Below, one piece after another: positions 8,019 through 16,821 of a stretch of 64,000 bases of DNA (the first letter of the stretch is position 1; every line of letters starts with the position of its first letter). Both the position numbers and the translations under genes were made by a program. Source of the DNA: Bradyrhizobium centrolobii (lineage in GTDB: Bacteria; Pseudomonadota; Alphaproteobacteria; Rhizobiales; Xanthobacteraceae). The stretch spans positions 57,764 to 121,763 of the forward strand of contig NZ_LUUB01000018.1 in NCBI RefSeq assembly GCF_001641635.1, written 5' to 3'. The notes beneath the pieces were generated by a model. The model was not told where the DNA came from and searched no databases. It saw nothing but the letters and a program-made list of their open reading frames with translations.

Positions 8019-8849
8019 ATGACCACCGAAACCACCATCGACACCGGCACCAATGAACTCCTCTGCGTCATCCGCGACCGCGTCGCGGTGATCACGCTGA
8101 ACCGGCCGGAGGCGCGCAATTCGCTGTCGGACACGCTGACGCCGGCGCTGCGCACGATGATCCGGACTTGTGGCGAGGACCCGAATGTCGGCGCGCTCCT
8201 GATCACCGGCGCGGGCGAAGCGTTTTGCGCCGGCGGCAACGTCAAGGGCATGGGTGCGCATCGCGACCAGAAGAAACTGGAAATGTCCTTTGACGACAAA
8301 GTCGCCGATCTCCAGGAACGACAGCGCCGTTTGACCGGCGCCCTGGTCTCCGTGCGCAAGCCGACCATTGCGGCGTTGCCCGGGCCGGCGGCCGGCGCGG
8401 GGCTGGCCATCGCCATGGCCTGCGACATCCGCATCGCCGCCCAATCAGCCTTCGTGACCACGGGCTACGCCCGCGTTGCGCTCAGCGGCGACTATGGCAT
8501 CGCCTGGCTGCTCACGCGCCTGGTCGGCACCGCGCGGGCGCGCGAGCTGATGTTCACCGGCGACAAGGTCGATGCTGCAAGGTGCGAGGCGATCGGCCTC
8601 GTCAACCGCGTCGTGCCCGACGACAAGCTCCAGACCGAGGCCTTCACGCTGGCAAAATCGCTCGCAGAAGGCCCGCGGCTGGCACTGCGCTACATGAAGG
8701 ACAATCTCGACGAAGCCCTGCTGTTCGATTTCGAGACCGCCCGCGATCACGAGGCCGAACGGCTGATCCGCCTGACCGCGACGGCCGATCACAAGGAGGC
8801 GGTGCAGGCCTTCATCGACAAGCGCAAGCCGGTGTTCACGGGGAAGTAG
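8019..8849 (+). CDS. enoyl-CoA hydratase/isomerase (crotonase) family protein
   Basis: A 276-residue crotonase-fold protein. The oxyanion-hole segments are AGEAFCAGGNVKGMG and PGPAAGAGLAIAMACDIRIA. The second acid position reads SGDYGIAW, carrying Asp where hydratases have Glu, as seen in isomerase and dehalogenase branches. The C-terminal half has LMFTGDKVDAARCEAIGLVNRVV. It should act on a CoA thioester in beta-oxidation or aromatic catabolism. The start follows an ACGGGGAGCG ribosome site. The next frame begins directly after the stop codon with a broken SDR fragment. Confidence 0.87.
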   Translation: MTTETTIDTGTNELLCVIRDRVAVITLNRPEARNSLSDTLTPALRTMIRTCGEDPNVGALLITGAGEAFCAGGNVKGMGAHRDQKKLEMSFDDKVADLQERQRRLTGALVSVRKPTIAALPGPAAGAGLAIAMACDIRIAAQSAFVTTGYARVALSGDYGIAWLLTRLVGTARARELMFTGDKVDAARCEAIGLVNRVVPDDKLQTEAFTLAKSLAEGPRLALRYMKDNLDEALLFDFETARDHEAERLIRLTATADHKEAVQAFIDKRKPVFTGK

Positions 8850-9266
8850 CGGGGCGTCTACGGCGCGACCAAGTTCGCGGTCGAAGGCCTCAGCGAGGCG
8901 CTGGCGGGCGAAGTGGCGCCCCTCGGAATCAAGGTGACCGTGGTCGAGCCAGGCTTCTTCCGCACCGACTTCCTCGACGAGACCTCGCTGTCGCGCACCG
9001 CGCTTCAGATCGACGACTATCGCGAAACCGTCGATAGGACCCGCGCGCACGCGGCCGACGTCAATAACGGCCAGCGTGGCGATCCGCGCAAGCTGGCACA
9101 GGCCTTCCTCAGGCTGGTGGATGCGAAGAACCCGCCGCTGCGGCTGCCGCTCGGTAGCGACACGGTGGAGGGGATCGAGGCCAAGAACGCCTTCGTCGCG
9201 AAAGAGCTTGCAGAATGGCGGACGGTCGCAGTGTCGACCGACTTCATGAGCGACGTCGCCAAATGA
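8850..9266 (+). pseudogene. C-terminal remnant of a short-chain dehydrogenase
   Basis: From the base after the hydratase stop codon the frame reads VYGATKFAVEGLSEALAGEV, the YxxxK helix of a classical SDR. It continues through GIKVTVVEPGFFRTDFLDETS to a normal C-terminus. The Rossmann half and any start codon are missing. The only downstream ATG, at 8913, is inside the fold. This looks like a deletion or rearrangement that fused the 3' end of one gene to the 3' end of another. Confidence 0.75.
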
Positions 9267-9317
9267 AGCGCAAAAAATGCCCGGCACTGGTTCACCAGGG
9301 CCGGGCTTGGAGTGCGG

Positions 9318-9941
9318 TCAGGCCGAGGCTGAGGGGCTTGCGGCCTGACGGGAAAGAGCAGCGAGACGCCAGCTCGCGCAGGGGATCTCCTTCGGGGCGA
9401 CCGTGATCTCCTTGTCGAAGCGCACCAGCTTCCAATCGTCCGGATGATTGGTGAAGGCGAAACCGGATTTACGCGCGAGCGAAATCATGGTGTCGTTGGA
9501 GCGCAGCGTGTCGCCGAACATGTGCTCGGCACCCAAGGCGGCGGCGCGACATTCCAGGTTCTTAAGCAGCGCGGTGCCGACGCCGTGGCCCTGCCAGCGA
9601 TCATCGACCGACAGGCCGAATTCGAGTGTCGAGGTGTCGGCATGGAAGGCATAGCGCGCTTCAGCGACGATGGTCTCGAAGCCGTCGACCATCATGGTTG
9701 CGACGACGGTGAAGCGCTCGCGCTCGCCGACCTGAAGGAAATCGTGCAGCAGGCCCTTTGGCAGTTCGCTGATCGCGCCGAAGAAGCGGTTGTAGCGGGA
9801 GCGGGTCGAGAGCGAACGGAAATAATGCTGCAGTTCGTCGGTGTCGCGCGGCTCGACAAAGCGCAGGGTCAGGACGTCGCCATGTCGCGTGCGCAGGGTG
9901 TCCGAATATTGCTTGAGGTCGTCGAGCCGAAGGGTGCTCAT
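9318..9941 (-). CDS. GNAT family N-acetyltransferase
   Basis: This 207-residue protein has a single GNAT domain. The N-terminal beta strand reads LTLRFVEPRDTDELQHYFRSLS and the core strands are VAEARYAF and STLEFGLSVDDRWQGHGVGTALL. The acetyl-CoA pyrophosphate loop is the WQGHGVGTAL segment, close to Q/RxxGxG/A. The AGAEH-like helix and RKSGF complete the fold. The substrate is unknown; proteins starting like this resemble the acetyltransferase modules fused to acyl-CoA synthetases. A DUF1127 gene lies just upstream on the same strand. Confidence 0.82.
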   Translation of the reverse strand: MSTLRLDDLKQYSDTLRTRHGDVLTLRFVEPRDTDELQHYFRSLSTRSRYNRFFGAISELPKGLLHDFLQVGERERFTVVATMMVDGFETIVAEARYAFHADTSTLEFGLSVDDRWQGHGVGTALLKNLECRAAALGAEHMFGDTLRSNDTMISLARKSGFAFTNHPDDWKLVRFDKEITVAPKEIPCASWRLAALSRQAASPSASA

Positions 9942-10006
9942 GACACGCGCCTTGGAAAAAGGGACCGCCGGCGCCCCTGATCAGGCGGCGCCGGCCTGGC
10001 TGCCGT

Positions 10007-10213
10007 TCAGGCCCGCCAGAAGGGTTTGTCGACCTCAAGGGCAACATCGCTCCAGGACAGACCGACGTCCTGGAGATCGCGGGTGGTCCACTGGGCGAGC
10101 TCACGCCGGGTGCGGTATCGCTCGTGCCAGACATGCAGGGTCTCGCCGATTTGGTCGATCAACCCGTGCGCATGATGATTTGTCATCGAATTGGTGGTGC
10201 ACGTAGACATCAT
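10007..10213 (-). CDS. DUF1127 small protein
   Basis: A 68-residue protein whose second half has the DUF1127 pattern: WHERYRTRRELAQWTTRDLQDVGLSWSDV, a basic helix followed by a TxxDLxDIGL-like turn. Some family members bind RNA or affect phosphate and carbon metabolism in alphaproteobacteria; no role can be assigned here. It is divergent from the LysR regulator. Confidence 0.75.
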   Translation of the reverse strand: MMSTCTTNSMTNHHAHGLIDQIGETLHVWHERYRTRRELAQWTTRDLQDVGLSWSDVALEVDKPFWRA

Positions 10214-10289
10214 CAGCTCCTAGAGCTAAATTTAAACGGCAATATCCGCCTGCGAACGCGCTTCGACAAACGACAATTTGTACCCTTTC

Positions 10290-10308
10290 GCATGAATTAA
10301 GCTCATGC
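10290..10308. promoter_or_regulatory. LysR-type box upstream of the LysR gene
   Basis: GCATGA and TCATGC flank a 7-bp centre and contain the T-N11-A signature of LysR-type boxes. The site ends 13 bp before the ATG of the LysR gene, which suits autoregulation. Confidence 0.45.
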
Positions 10309-10321
10309 ATCCTGCTGCCAA

Positions 10322-11215
10322 ATGACTGCCAGATTGCCGTCCCTGAACGGATTGCGGGCCTTCGAGGCTGCCGCGCGCCATCTCAGCTTCACGCTGGCCG
10401 CAGCCGAGCTGAACGTCACGCAGACCGCGATCAGCCATCAGATCCGACGGCTCGAGGAGGAGCTCGGCATCCGCCTGTTCGTCCGGCAGAACCGTGCCCT
10501 GGCGCTGACCCCGGAAGCGCGCGACTACCTGCCGGGGGTGCGCGCCGCCTTCAACGATCTGCGACTCGCAACCGACCGGCTGCTGCGCAAGGACGACGAC
10601 AAGGTGTTGACGGTCTCGACGATCGCGTCGCTCGCCGCGAAATGGCTCTTGCCGCGGCTGACCGATTTCCAGGAGGCGCACCCCGGCATCGACGTCCGCA
10701 TCACCACCTCGACCAGCCTCGTCGACTTCCAGCGCGACAATGTCGACGCCGCAATCCGCTACGGCCGCGGCCAATGGCCGGGCCTGCGCGCCGACTGGCT
10801 GATGGCGGACGAGCTGTTCCCGGTATGCAGCCCGTCCCTCTTGCGTGGCGACGGGCCGCTGCGCCGGCCTGAGGATCTGAAGGACCACGTGCTGCTGCAC
10901 ACCAACAACGGCGATGACTGGCGCCTCTGGCTGACGGCGGCAGGTCTGTCGACCAGCATATCCCGGCAGCCCGGCATCACCTTCGACATGACCTTCATGA
11001 CCGTGCAGGCGGCGATCGACGGCATGGGCGTGGCGATGGGGCGAACCTCCTACGTCCAGGACGACATCGCCAAGGGACGCTTGGTGGTCCCCTTCAAGAT
11101 CGCGCTGCCGGCGGATGCCGGCTTCTACCTGGTCGCGCCAGATGGCCGGCGCGAAGCGCCGAAGCTTGCCGCGTTCCGTCAATGGGTAGTCGCTGCAGCG
11201 CAGAATAAAGCCTGA
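10322..11215 (+). CDS. LysR family transcriptional regulator (GcvA-like)
   Basis: A 297-residue LysR-type regulator. The winged helix-turn-helix spans residues 7-65, with [45 protein letters not shown]. The effector-binding domain follows from about residue 90, with [30 protein letters not shown] and a second half at [20 protein letters not shown]. The form is that of the GcvA group. A LysR-like box lies just upstream. An inverted repeat with T-N11-A lies before the following MFS gene, so that transporter is its likely target. Confidence 0.88.
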   Translation: MTARLPSLNGLRAFEAAARHLSFTLAAAELNVTQTAISHQIRRLEEELGIRLFVRQNRALALTPEARDYLPGVRAAFNDLRLATDRLLRKDDDKVLTVSTIASLAAKWLLPRLTDFQEAHPGIDVRITTSTSLVDFQRDNVDAAIRYGRGQWPGLRADWLMADELFPVCSPSLLRGDGPLRRPEDLKDHVLLHTNNGDDWRLWLTAAGLSTSISRQPGITFDMTFMTVQAAIDGMGVAMGRTSYVQDDIAKGRLVVPFKIALPADAGFYLVAPDGRREAPKLAAFRQWVVAAAQNKA

Positions 11216-11276
11216 AAAATCATCGGCTTCCGCCGCAAAATCGGTTGACTCGCAACGCCCCGCGCGGGAAGGGGTA

Positions 11277-11303
11277 GACAGATTGTCGCAATATCAATCT
11301 GTC
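11277..11303. promoter_or_regulatory. inverted repeat upstream of MFS gene, probable LysR-type operator
   Basis: The perfect 9-bp arms GACAGATTG and CAATCTGTC are separated by 9 bp. The core contains TGT-N7-TCA with the T-N11-A spacing of LysR-type boxes. It lies between the LysR gene and the transporter start. Confidence 0.5.
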
Positions 11304-11357
11304 GCCTGCCGTGAAATGAGTTCCGGTCCGGCCACGTCCTTAAGGGGGAGCAACGTC

Positions 11358-12686
11358 ATGGCTGGACCAGCCTCAACCAATCCGCCCGAGATCAAGTCGC
11401 GCATCGGCGCCATCCTGCGCGCGACCTCCGGCAATTTCCTCGAACAGTTCGACTTCTTCCTGTTCGGCTTCTACGCCGCCGCGATCGGTAAGGCGTTCTT
11501 CCCCTCCAGCAACGAGACGGCCTCGTTGCTCAACACGTTCGGCGTGTTCTGGCTCGGCGCGTTGATGCGGCCCGTGGGTGCGATCGTGCTCGGGGCCTAT
11601 ATCGACCGCATCGGCCGCCGCCAGGGCCTGATCGTCACCCTCGGCATCATGGCCTTCGGCACGGTCGTGATCGCGTTCTGCCCGAGCTATGCGACCATCG
11701 GCATCGCCGCGCCGATCATCGTGCTGATCGGCCGCCTGCTGCAAGGCTTCTCCGCCGGCGTCGAGCTCGGCGGCGTGTCGGTCTATCTCGCGGAAATCTC
11801 CACGCCCGGCAATCGCGGCTTCTACACCTCGTTCCAGTCCTCGAGCCAGCAAGTCGCGATCTTCGTCGCGTCGATCCTCGGCTACCTCCTGTCCGAGGTG
11901 ATGCCGGCCGACACTGTTGCCGCCTGGGGCTGGCGCATTCCGTTCTTCGTCGGCTGCCTGATCATTCCCTTGATCTTCTTCCTGCGCCGGACGCTCGAGG
12001 AAACGCCGGCCTTCCTCGCCATGAAGAAGCATCCGACAGCCGCAGAGGTGTTCGCTTCCGCGCTCGCCAACTGGCGCATCGTCATCCTCGGCATGATGAT
12101 CGCGGTCCTGACCACGACGACCTTCTATTTCGTCACCGTTTACACGCCGACCTTCGGCAAGAACGTGCTGAAGCTGTCGACGCAGGATGCGCTGCTGGTC
12201 ACGCTGCTCGTGGCGGTGACGAACTTCATCTGGAATCCGGTCGGCGGCGCGGTCTCGGATCGCATCGGCCGCAAGCCGGTGCTGCTGACCATCGCCTGTC
12301 TCTCGCTCGTCACCGCCTATCCGGCACTGCACTGGCTGGTGGCGGCGCCGACCTTCGGCAAGCTGCTCGCGGTCGAGATGATGTTCTCGTTCTATTTCGG
12401 CGTCTACAGCGGCACCATGCTTGGCGCGCTGGTCGAGATCGTGCCGGCGCATGTGCGCACCACCTGCTTCTCGCTCGCCTTTGCGCTCGCGGCCGCGCTG
12501 TTCGGAACCTTCACGCCGTTCGCCTCGACCTGGCTGATCGAGAAGACCGGCGACAAGGCTTCGCCCGGCTTCTGGCTGATGTTCGCCGCCGTGCTCGGCA
12601 TCATCGCAGCGTCGACCGTCTATCGCGGCGGCGGCAAGGCGGTGACGACGTATGATCCGGTGGCGGAGCCGGTCGGCGGTCACTAG
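11358..12686 (+). CDS. MFS transporter, citrate/tricarballylate:H+ symporter-like
   Basis: This 442-residue, 12-helix carrier belongs to the metabolite:H+ symporter branch. The signature [22 protein letters not shown] is in helix 1. [21 protein letters not shown] follows in the 2-3 loop and [15 protein letters not shown] in the 8-9 loop. [21 protein letters not shown] is the family motif in helix 4-5. These carriers import citrate-like or other carboxylates with protons. The ATG at 11358 is chosen over the upstream one because it follows AAGGGGGAGC; the longer frame would cross the operator-like dyad. Confidence 0.87.
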   Translation: MAGPASTNPPEIKSRIGAILRATSGNFLEQFDFFLFGFYAAAIGKAFFPSSNETASLLNTFGVFWLGALMRPVGAIVLGAYIDRIGRRQGLIVTLGIMAFGTVVIAFCPSYATIGIAAPIIVLIGRLLQGFSAGVELGGVSVYLAEISTPGNRGFYTSFQSSSQQVAIFVASILGYLLSEVMPADTVAAWGWRIPFFVGCLIIPLIFFLRRTLEETPAFLAMKKHPTAAEVFASALANWRIVILGMMIAVLTTTTFYFVTVYTPTFGKNVLKLSTQDALLVTLLVAVTNFIWNPVGGAVSDRIGRKPVLLTIACLSLVTAYPALHWLVAAPTFGKLLAVEMMFSFYFGVYSGTMLGALVEIVPAHVRTTCFSLAFALAAALFGTFTPFASTWLIEKTGDKASPGFWLMFAAVLGIIAASTVYRGGGKAVTTYDPVAEPVGGH

Positions 12687-12687
12687 T

Positions 12688-12821
12688 CGTCATTCCGGGT
12701 CGCCTCGAAGAGGCGAGCCCGGAATCCATTTCTCCTAGCAGTCAGGTGGCACGATGAGTTCCGGGCTCGATGCTCTCGGGCCGCGCTTTGCGCGGTTCCG
12801 TCGCATCGCCCCGGAATGACG
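12688..12821. repeat. dispersed palindromic repeat, family C
   Basis: CGTCATTCCGGGTCGCCTCG at the left and CGCATCGCCCCGGAATGACG at the right frame an imperfect palindrome. It lies between the convergent MFS and Rieske genes. Confidence 0.7.
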
Positions 12822-12825
12822 GGGG

Positions 12826-13239
12826 CTAGAGTTCGACCACCACGTAGTCGCTCTCAACCCGCACCGGAATCGTCTCGGCAACGTAAGGCCCCTTCACCAC
12901 GCTCGCACCGTTCTCGACATGGGCCGGATACGCCTTCACGCGGAAGCGGCGGGGATCGCAGTAGGACTGGCCGGTGCGCACGTCGAATTCCCAGCCGTGC
13001 CAGGGGCAGCGGATGATCTCACCCAACCTGGTGTATTCGATCTCGCCGGGGTCTCTTGACTGGGCGAGCCCTATCAACGGGCCCTCGCACAGCGCCGCGC
13101 CCTGATGCGGGCAGCGGTTCAACAGGCCGAAATATTCGCCCTTGATGTTGAAGACCGCGATTGGCCGGCCGTCGATCTCCAAAAATTTTCGCGTGCCGGG
13201 CGGTAGCTCGTCGACCGGCGCGATCACATGCCGCGCCAT
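12826..13239 (-). CDS. Rieske [2Fe-2S] ferredoxin
   Basis: A 137-residue one-domain Rieske protein. The cluster ligands are Cys43 and His45 (CPHQG) and Cys78 and His81 (CPWHGW). Such small Rieske proteins pass electrons to oxygenases or act as the soluble electron carrier of a degradation route. It is the last gene of a minus-strand run of two amidohydrolases, so it probably serves the same pathway. No oxygenase alpha subunit or reductase lies in the window. Confidence 0.88.
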   Translation of the reverse strand: MARHVIAPVDELPPGTRKFLEIDGRPIAVFNIKGEYFGLLNRCPHQGAALCEGPLIGLAQSRDPGEIEYTRLGEIIRCPWHGWEFDVRTGQSYCDPRRFRVKAYPAHVENGASVVKGPYVAETIPVRVESDYVVVEL

Positions 13240-13340
13240 GGTCTATGTCTTTCGCTTGATCTCCGCGCAAACGCGTTCCGCGTTTGTCGCGAGGGAAAAC
13301 CGCCCGACACTTTCGGCTAACGCGGTCCTGCGGGTCCGGA

Positions 13341-14465
13341 TCATGCGGTGAGCCCGTACAGCTTCCGCGCATTGTCGCGGTAGAACGCCTCGCGGTTGGC
13401 CTCGGTGACGCCGGGCGGCAGCACGCGGGACGGCTCGTCATAGTCCCAATGCGGATAATCGGTCGCGAACAGCAGCCGGTCCCAGCCGATCCACTTGATG
13501 ACGTCGAACAGATCCTCGCGCCGTTCCGGATCCTCCATCGGCTGCGTGGTCCACCACACCTGCTCGCGGATATATTCGGACGGCGGCCGCTTCACATGCG
13601 GAACCTCGCTGCGCAGCCGCTGCCAGACCTTGTCGAGCCGCCAGGCGAGCGACGGCGCCCAGCCGAAGCCGGCTTCGATCATCACCATCTTCAGTTTCGG
13701 GAAGCGCTCGAACACGCCTTCGAGCACGAGGCTCGCGAGCGCCGATTGCTGGCATTGCGAGTGGCCGACCATTTCCTCGATGTAGTAGCTCGGCCAGCCC
13801 GACGGCGTGATCGGATTGCCGCCGAAACCGAAGGCGTGGACGCCGACAGGCAGCCCGGCCTCTTCCGCGGCCTGATAGATCGGCCAATAGCGGCGCTGGC
13901 CCAGCGGTTCGACGTTGCGGCTGAGCAGCAGCACCTGGACAAAGTTCTTGTCCCCCGCGCGCTCGCGGATTTCGGCGGCGGCCGACAGCCCGTCCTCATT
14001 GCCGACCACGATCGAGGCCTTCAGCCGCTTGTCCTTGCTGGTCCATTTGTCGATCTGCCAGTCGTTGATCGCGGAGCACAAAGCGGCCGAGAGCTCGTGA
14101 TTGCGGATGCCCTGCCCGGCGTTGAGCGGATTGAGCACCCCCAACTGCACATTGTTGGGATCGAGATGCTGCTCCTGCATGAAGGACAGCGAGGAACCCT
14201 GCGGGCCACCTTCTGGCGGGCAGGCGTCGCGGCGCGAGGCGTTGGGCTGTGCCTTGGGGTACGGCGGGCCTTCCATCATGCCCTGATAGGCATGGACACC
14301 GTAGACTTCGAGATGATGCTGCCAGCGCTTGGCGAGATAGGGATAGAGCTCGGTTCGGGTCGCGCGTGCCGGGTGGATGTCGCAATCCGCGATCGCGGTC
14401 TTTATCGCGTTCTTGGCGGTCAGGGGGGGAGCGGCTTCGGTGCTCTCGCGGAATTGAATATTCAT
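13341..14465 (-). CDS. amidohydrolase family protein (ACMSD-like TIM barrel)
   Basis: A 374-residue metal-dependent hydrolase of the amidohydrolase-2 type. The first metal motif is ADCDIHP, with DxDxH in place of HxH. GVHAFGFGG carries a barrel histidine and LLFATDYPHWDYD carries the catalytic aspartate. The family hydrolyses or decarboxylates cyclic or aromatic compounds. It is followed by a Rieske gene and preceded after 24 bp by a clear paralogue on the same strand. The pair may act on successive intermediates. The substrate is unknown. Confidence 0.85.
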   Translation of the reverse strand: MNIQFRESTEAAPPLTAKNAIKTAIADCDIHPARATRTELYPYLAKRWQHHLEVYGVHAYQGMMEGPPYPKAQPNASRRDACPPEGGPQGSSLSFMQEQHLDPNNVQLGVLNPLNAGQGIRNHELSAALCSAINDWQIDKWTSKDKRLKASIVVGNEDGLSAAAEIRERAGDKNFVQVLLLSRNVEPLGQRRYWPIYQAAEEAGLPVGVHAFGFGGNPITPSGWPSYYIEEMVGHSQCQQSALASLVLEGVFERFPKLKMVMIEAGFGWAPSLAWRLDKVWQRLRSEVPHVKRPPSEYIREQVWWTTQPMEDPERREDLFDVIKWIGWDRLLFATDYPHWDYDEPSRVLPPGVTEANREAFYRDNARKLYGLTA

Positions 14466-14489
14466 CGCCTTGCCTCCTTTGGCAGCGGG

Positions 14490-15548
14490 CTAAGTCAGGC
14501 GGGGATAGGTTGCATGCGGATTGTCGATCATGATCTTGCGCACGAGATCGGGGGACAGACCTTCGGGCAGCGCATCCTGGCCGTCGAACTGCCAGTGCGG
14601 ATAGTCCGTGGAGAATAGGACCAATTCGTCGGACTGCATATGATCAAACAGGCGAATTAATGTCGCCGGCTCCCGCGGTGCGTCAAATGGTTGTAATGAG
14701 AACCGGATGTTGCTGCGCACAATTTCCAGCGGCGCGCGATCGACCCAGGGCGTCTCCATCCGCACCCCGCGCCAGAACTTGTGCAGGCGCCAAAGATAGG
14801 GCGGCAGCCAGGAGATGCCGGATTCCAGCATCACCATCTTCAGACGGGGATGGCGGGCGAACACACCCTCGACGATCAGGCTGGTGAGCTGCGTCTGGAA
14901 CGCCTGGGCCTGACCGACATAATCCTCGATGTGGTAGGAACCCCAGCCGACCGCAGTCGGCGGATTGTGATAGGCGGAACCGGCATGGACGCCGATGGCG
15001 AGGTCCAGCCGTTCCGCCGCCTCATAGATCGGCCACAGTGCGCGCTTTCCCAGCGGCGTGTCGCCCATCACCAGCATCAAGACCTGCACGAAGCGCGGAT
15101 CCTGTGCGCAACGCTCGATCTCGGCGACGGCTTTCTCGACGCTCTGCGTGGGGATGACGATCGAGCCGCGCAGCCGCGTGTCGCGATCAAGCCACTCCTT
15201 CGCCAGCCAGTCGTTCAGTGCGCGGCAGAACGCGGTCTGCATGTCCTCGGAAAACACCATCTGCACGCCATAGAGCGGATTGCAGATGGCGTGGCCGACC
15301 TCGAAGGGGTCGAGTACGTGGCGCTGCATGTCGGCGAGACTGGCGCCGGGCTTGCCGGCTTCGGGGCGCCAGTCCTCGCGCGCCGTGATCGGCGAGTTCT
15401 GCGGGTAGGATTGCGAGATGAGGTCGACCATGCCGCGCGTCGTCACCTGGTCGCGCCAGTAGTCGTTCAGATGGGGCAGCAGGCTCGTGAGATGCGGCAC
15501 CGCCGGGTGCACGTCGCAATCTACACCGCCGGCGATCAGGGACGTCAT
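14490..15548 (-). CDS. amidohydrolase family protein, paralogue of the downstream gene
   Basis: A 352-residue amidohydrolase-2 protein with DCDVHPAVPHL at the N-terminus. GVHAGSAYHN supplies the barrel histidine and FSTDYPHWQFD the acid. Shared segments with the next gene (WPIYEAAE, VEGVFxRxPxLKMVM, TDYPHW) show a duplication. It is probably the first gene of the operon that runs through 13341-14465 into the Rieske gene. No regulator is adjacent. Confidence 0.85.
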   Translation of the reverse strand: MTSLIAGGVDCDVHPAVPHLTSLLPHLNDYWRDQVTTRGMVDLISQSYPQNSPITAREDWRPEAGKPGASLADMQRHVLDPFEVGHAICNPLYGVQMVFSEDMQTAFCRALNDWLAKEWLDRDTRLRGSIVIPTQSVEKAVAEIERCAQDPRFVQVLMLVMGDTPLGKRALWPIYEAAERLDLAIGVHAGSAYHNPPTAVGWGSYHIEDYVGQAQAFQTQLTSLIVEGVFARHPRLKMVMLESGISWLPPYLWRLHKFWRGVRMETPWVDRAPLEIVRSNIRFSLQPFDAPREPATLIRLFDHMQSDELVLFSTDYPHWQFDGQDALPEGLSPDLVRKIMIDNPHATYPRLT

Positions 15549-15703
15549 GACGTCTCCTCTTCACGTTTCCTCTTGCATAGCGCTTCGCCGCGCCGTCTTG
15601 CCTCCGCCATTCAAGCAGGCCTGCCCGCCCGCTGCAACTCGGCCAATGCCGCTGTCATATGCTAGGAAGGCGCAGCTCGGTTGCGAGGATGAGAGGTGCA
15701 GGA

Positions 15704-16186
15704 ATGAAAGAGCTCACTGGCATTGCGGAACAGATCGCCGCCAAACTGATCGCGCGCAAAGAGACCATTGCCGTGGCAGAATCCTCAACCGGTGGCCTGA
15801 TCTCGGCAAGCCTGCTCGCGGTGCCCGGCGCTTCGGCCTATTTCCTCGGCGGCGCGGTGGTCTACACGCGCGATGCGCGGCGCGTGCTGATGGATATTTC
15901 GGATGACGGCATGAAGGGCTTCCGATCGGCCTCGGAGCCTTACGCGAAACTCCTCGCCGAGCAGATGCGCGGCCGCTTCGGCTGCGACTGGGGCCTGTCC
16001 GAGACCGGCGCAGCCGGCCCCACCGGCAACCGCTACGGCGATGCCGCAGGCCATAGCTGCATGGCGATCGCGGGCCCCGCGGCAGAGGTGATGACACTGG
16101 AGACGGGGAGCAACGACCGGTTCGCCAACATGCAGACGTTTGCGGCGACGGCGTTGAAGTTGCTGCTGAAGAATTTGGAGCGGTGA
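15704..16186 (+). CDS. CinA C-terminal domain protein (PncC-type nicotinamide-nucleotide amidohydrolase)
   Basis: This 160-residue protein is a stand-alone CinA C-terminal domain. VAESSTGGLISASLLAVPGAS holds the phosphate/nucleotide site, GAVVYTRDARRVLM is the usual second motif, and SETGAAGPTGNRYGDAAGHS is the third. The family removes the amide from nicotinamide mononucleotide in the pyridine-nucleotide salvage cycle. The ATG at 15704 is preferred because AGAGGTGCAGGA precedes it. It is divergent from the amidohydrolase operon. Confidence 0.85.
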   Translation: MKELTGIAEQIAAKLIARKETIAVAESSTGGLISASLLAVPGASAYFLGGAVVYTRDARRVLMDISDDGMKGFRSASEPYAKLLAEQMRGRFGCDWGLSETGAAGPTGNRYGDAAGHSCMAIAGPAAEVMTLETGSNDRFANMQTFAATALKLLLKNLER

Positions 16187-16240
16187 TCTGCTCCCGTATC
16201 GTTGCCGGGTAAGACGGAACGACCGCGCCTACTCTCGGTT

Positions 16241-16392
16241 TCGTCCTGGCGAAAGCCAGGACCCCCGCGCGAGCGCTTGCGCTCGTCGCGATTACCCCAT
16301 GGAGCAGTTTGCCGAAGACTGGTCGTCCGGGGTTGACATCCCGTGCCATCGATAGATTCCGCAGTATTGGTCCTGGCTTTCGCCAGGACGAC
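16241..16392. repeat. dispersed palindromic repeat, family E
   Basis: TCGTCCTGGCGAAAGCCAGG at the left is repeated inverted at the right end, which reads CTTTCGCCAGGACGACG. A variable centre of about 110 bp separates the arms. Related copies lie at 33000-33121 and, truncated, near 63579. Confidence 0.7.
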
Positions 16393-16405
16393 GAATGTGT
16401 GGCAG

Positions 16406-16684
16406 CTACCCTCCCAAATGCCTCGTAAAAATCCGCACCACATGGCCTCTAACCCGTGGCGCCTCGTCGTAGAGGTCTGACGCGATCCGTTCGATGGTCT
16501 CACGCAACGACAGGAACTGCGCCTGCCGAGCGCTGCTTTCGGTGCCCTGCATGCCCGCGAGCTCATCCATCGCGGCATCGCTGATCTGACACTGCACGAC
16601 GTCGCCGCCGTCGTTCAGCATGCTGAACCGAAAGGCCAGCCGTTCCAGATCATGGCCCACGATCTTGTCGCGCGTCAGCGGCAT
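16406..16684 (-). CDS. DUF1488-like small protein
   Basis: A 92-residue soluble protein. It begins with MPLTRDKIVGHDLERLAFRF and continues DGGDVVQCQISDAAMDELAG, then a helical half ending VRIFTRHLGG. The arrangement resembles DUF1488 proteins, whose role is unknown. The ATG at 16684 is used; an in-frame ATG lies 11 codons upstream. It is in line with a TPR protein gene upstream. Confidence 0.55.
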   Translation of the reverse strand: MPLTRDKIVGHDLERLAFRFSMLNDGGDVVQCQISDAAMDELAGMQGTESSARQAQFLSLRETIERIASDLYDEAPRVRGHVVRIFTRHLGG

Positions 16685-16821
16685 CCACTTGTCCCGTTCG
16701 GCCCCCGAGCGGGACAATGCTGAAAATCTGACGCCTTGTCACCAAAGGACGTGGCGGTCATGCAGGCCGGTCAACGGCGCGCGCCCGGACGCGGCCGCAG
16801 AAGCCGGCTCATCCTCCACCT

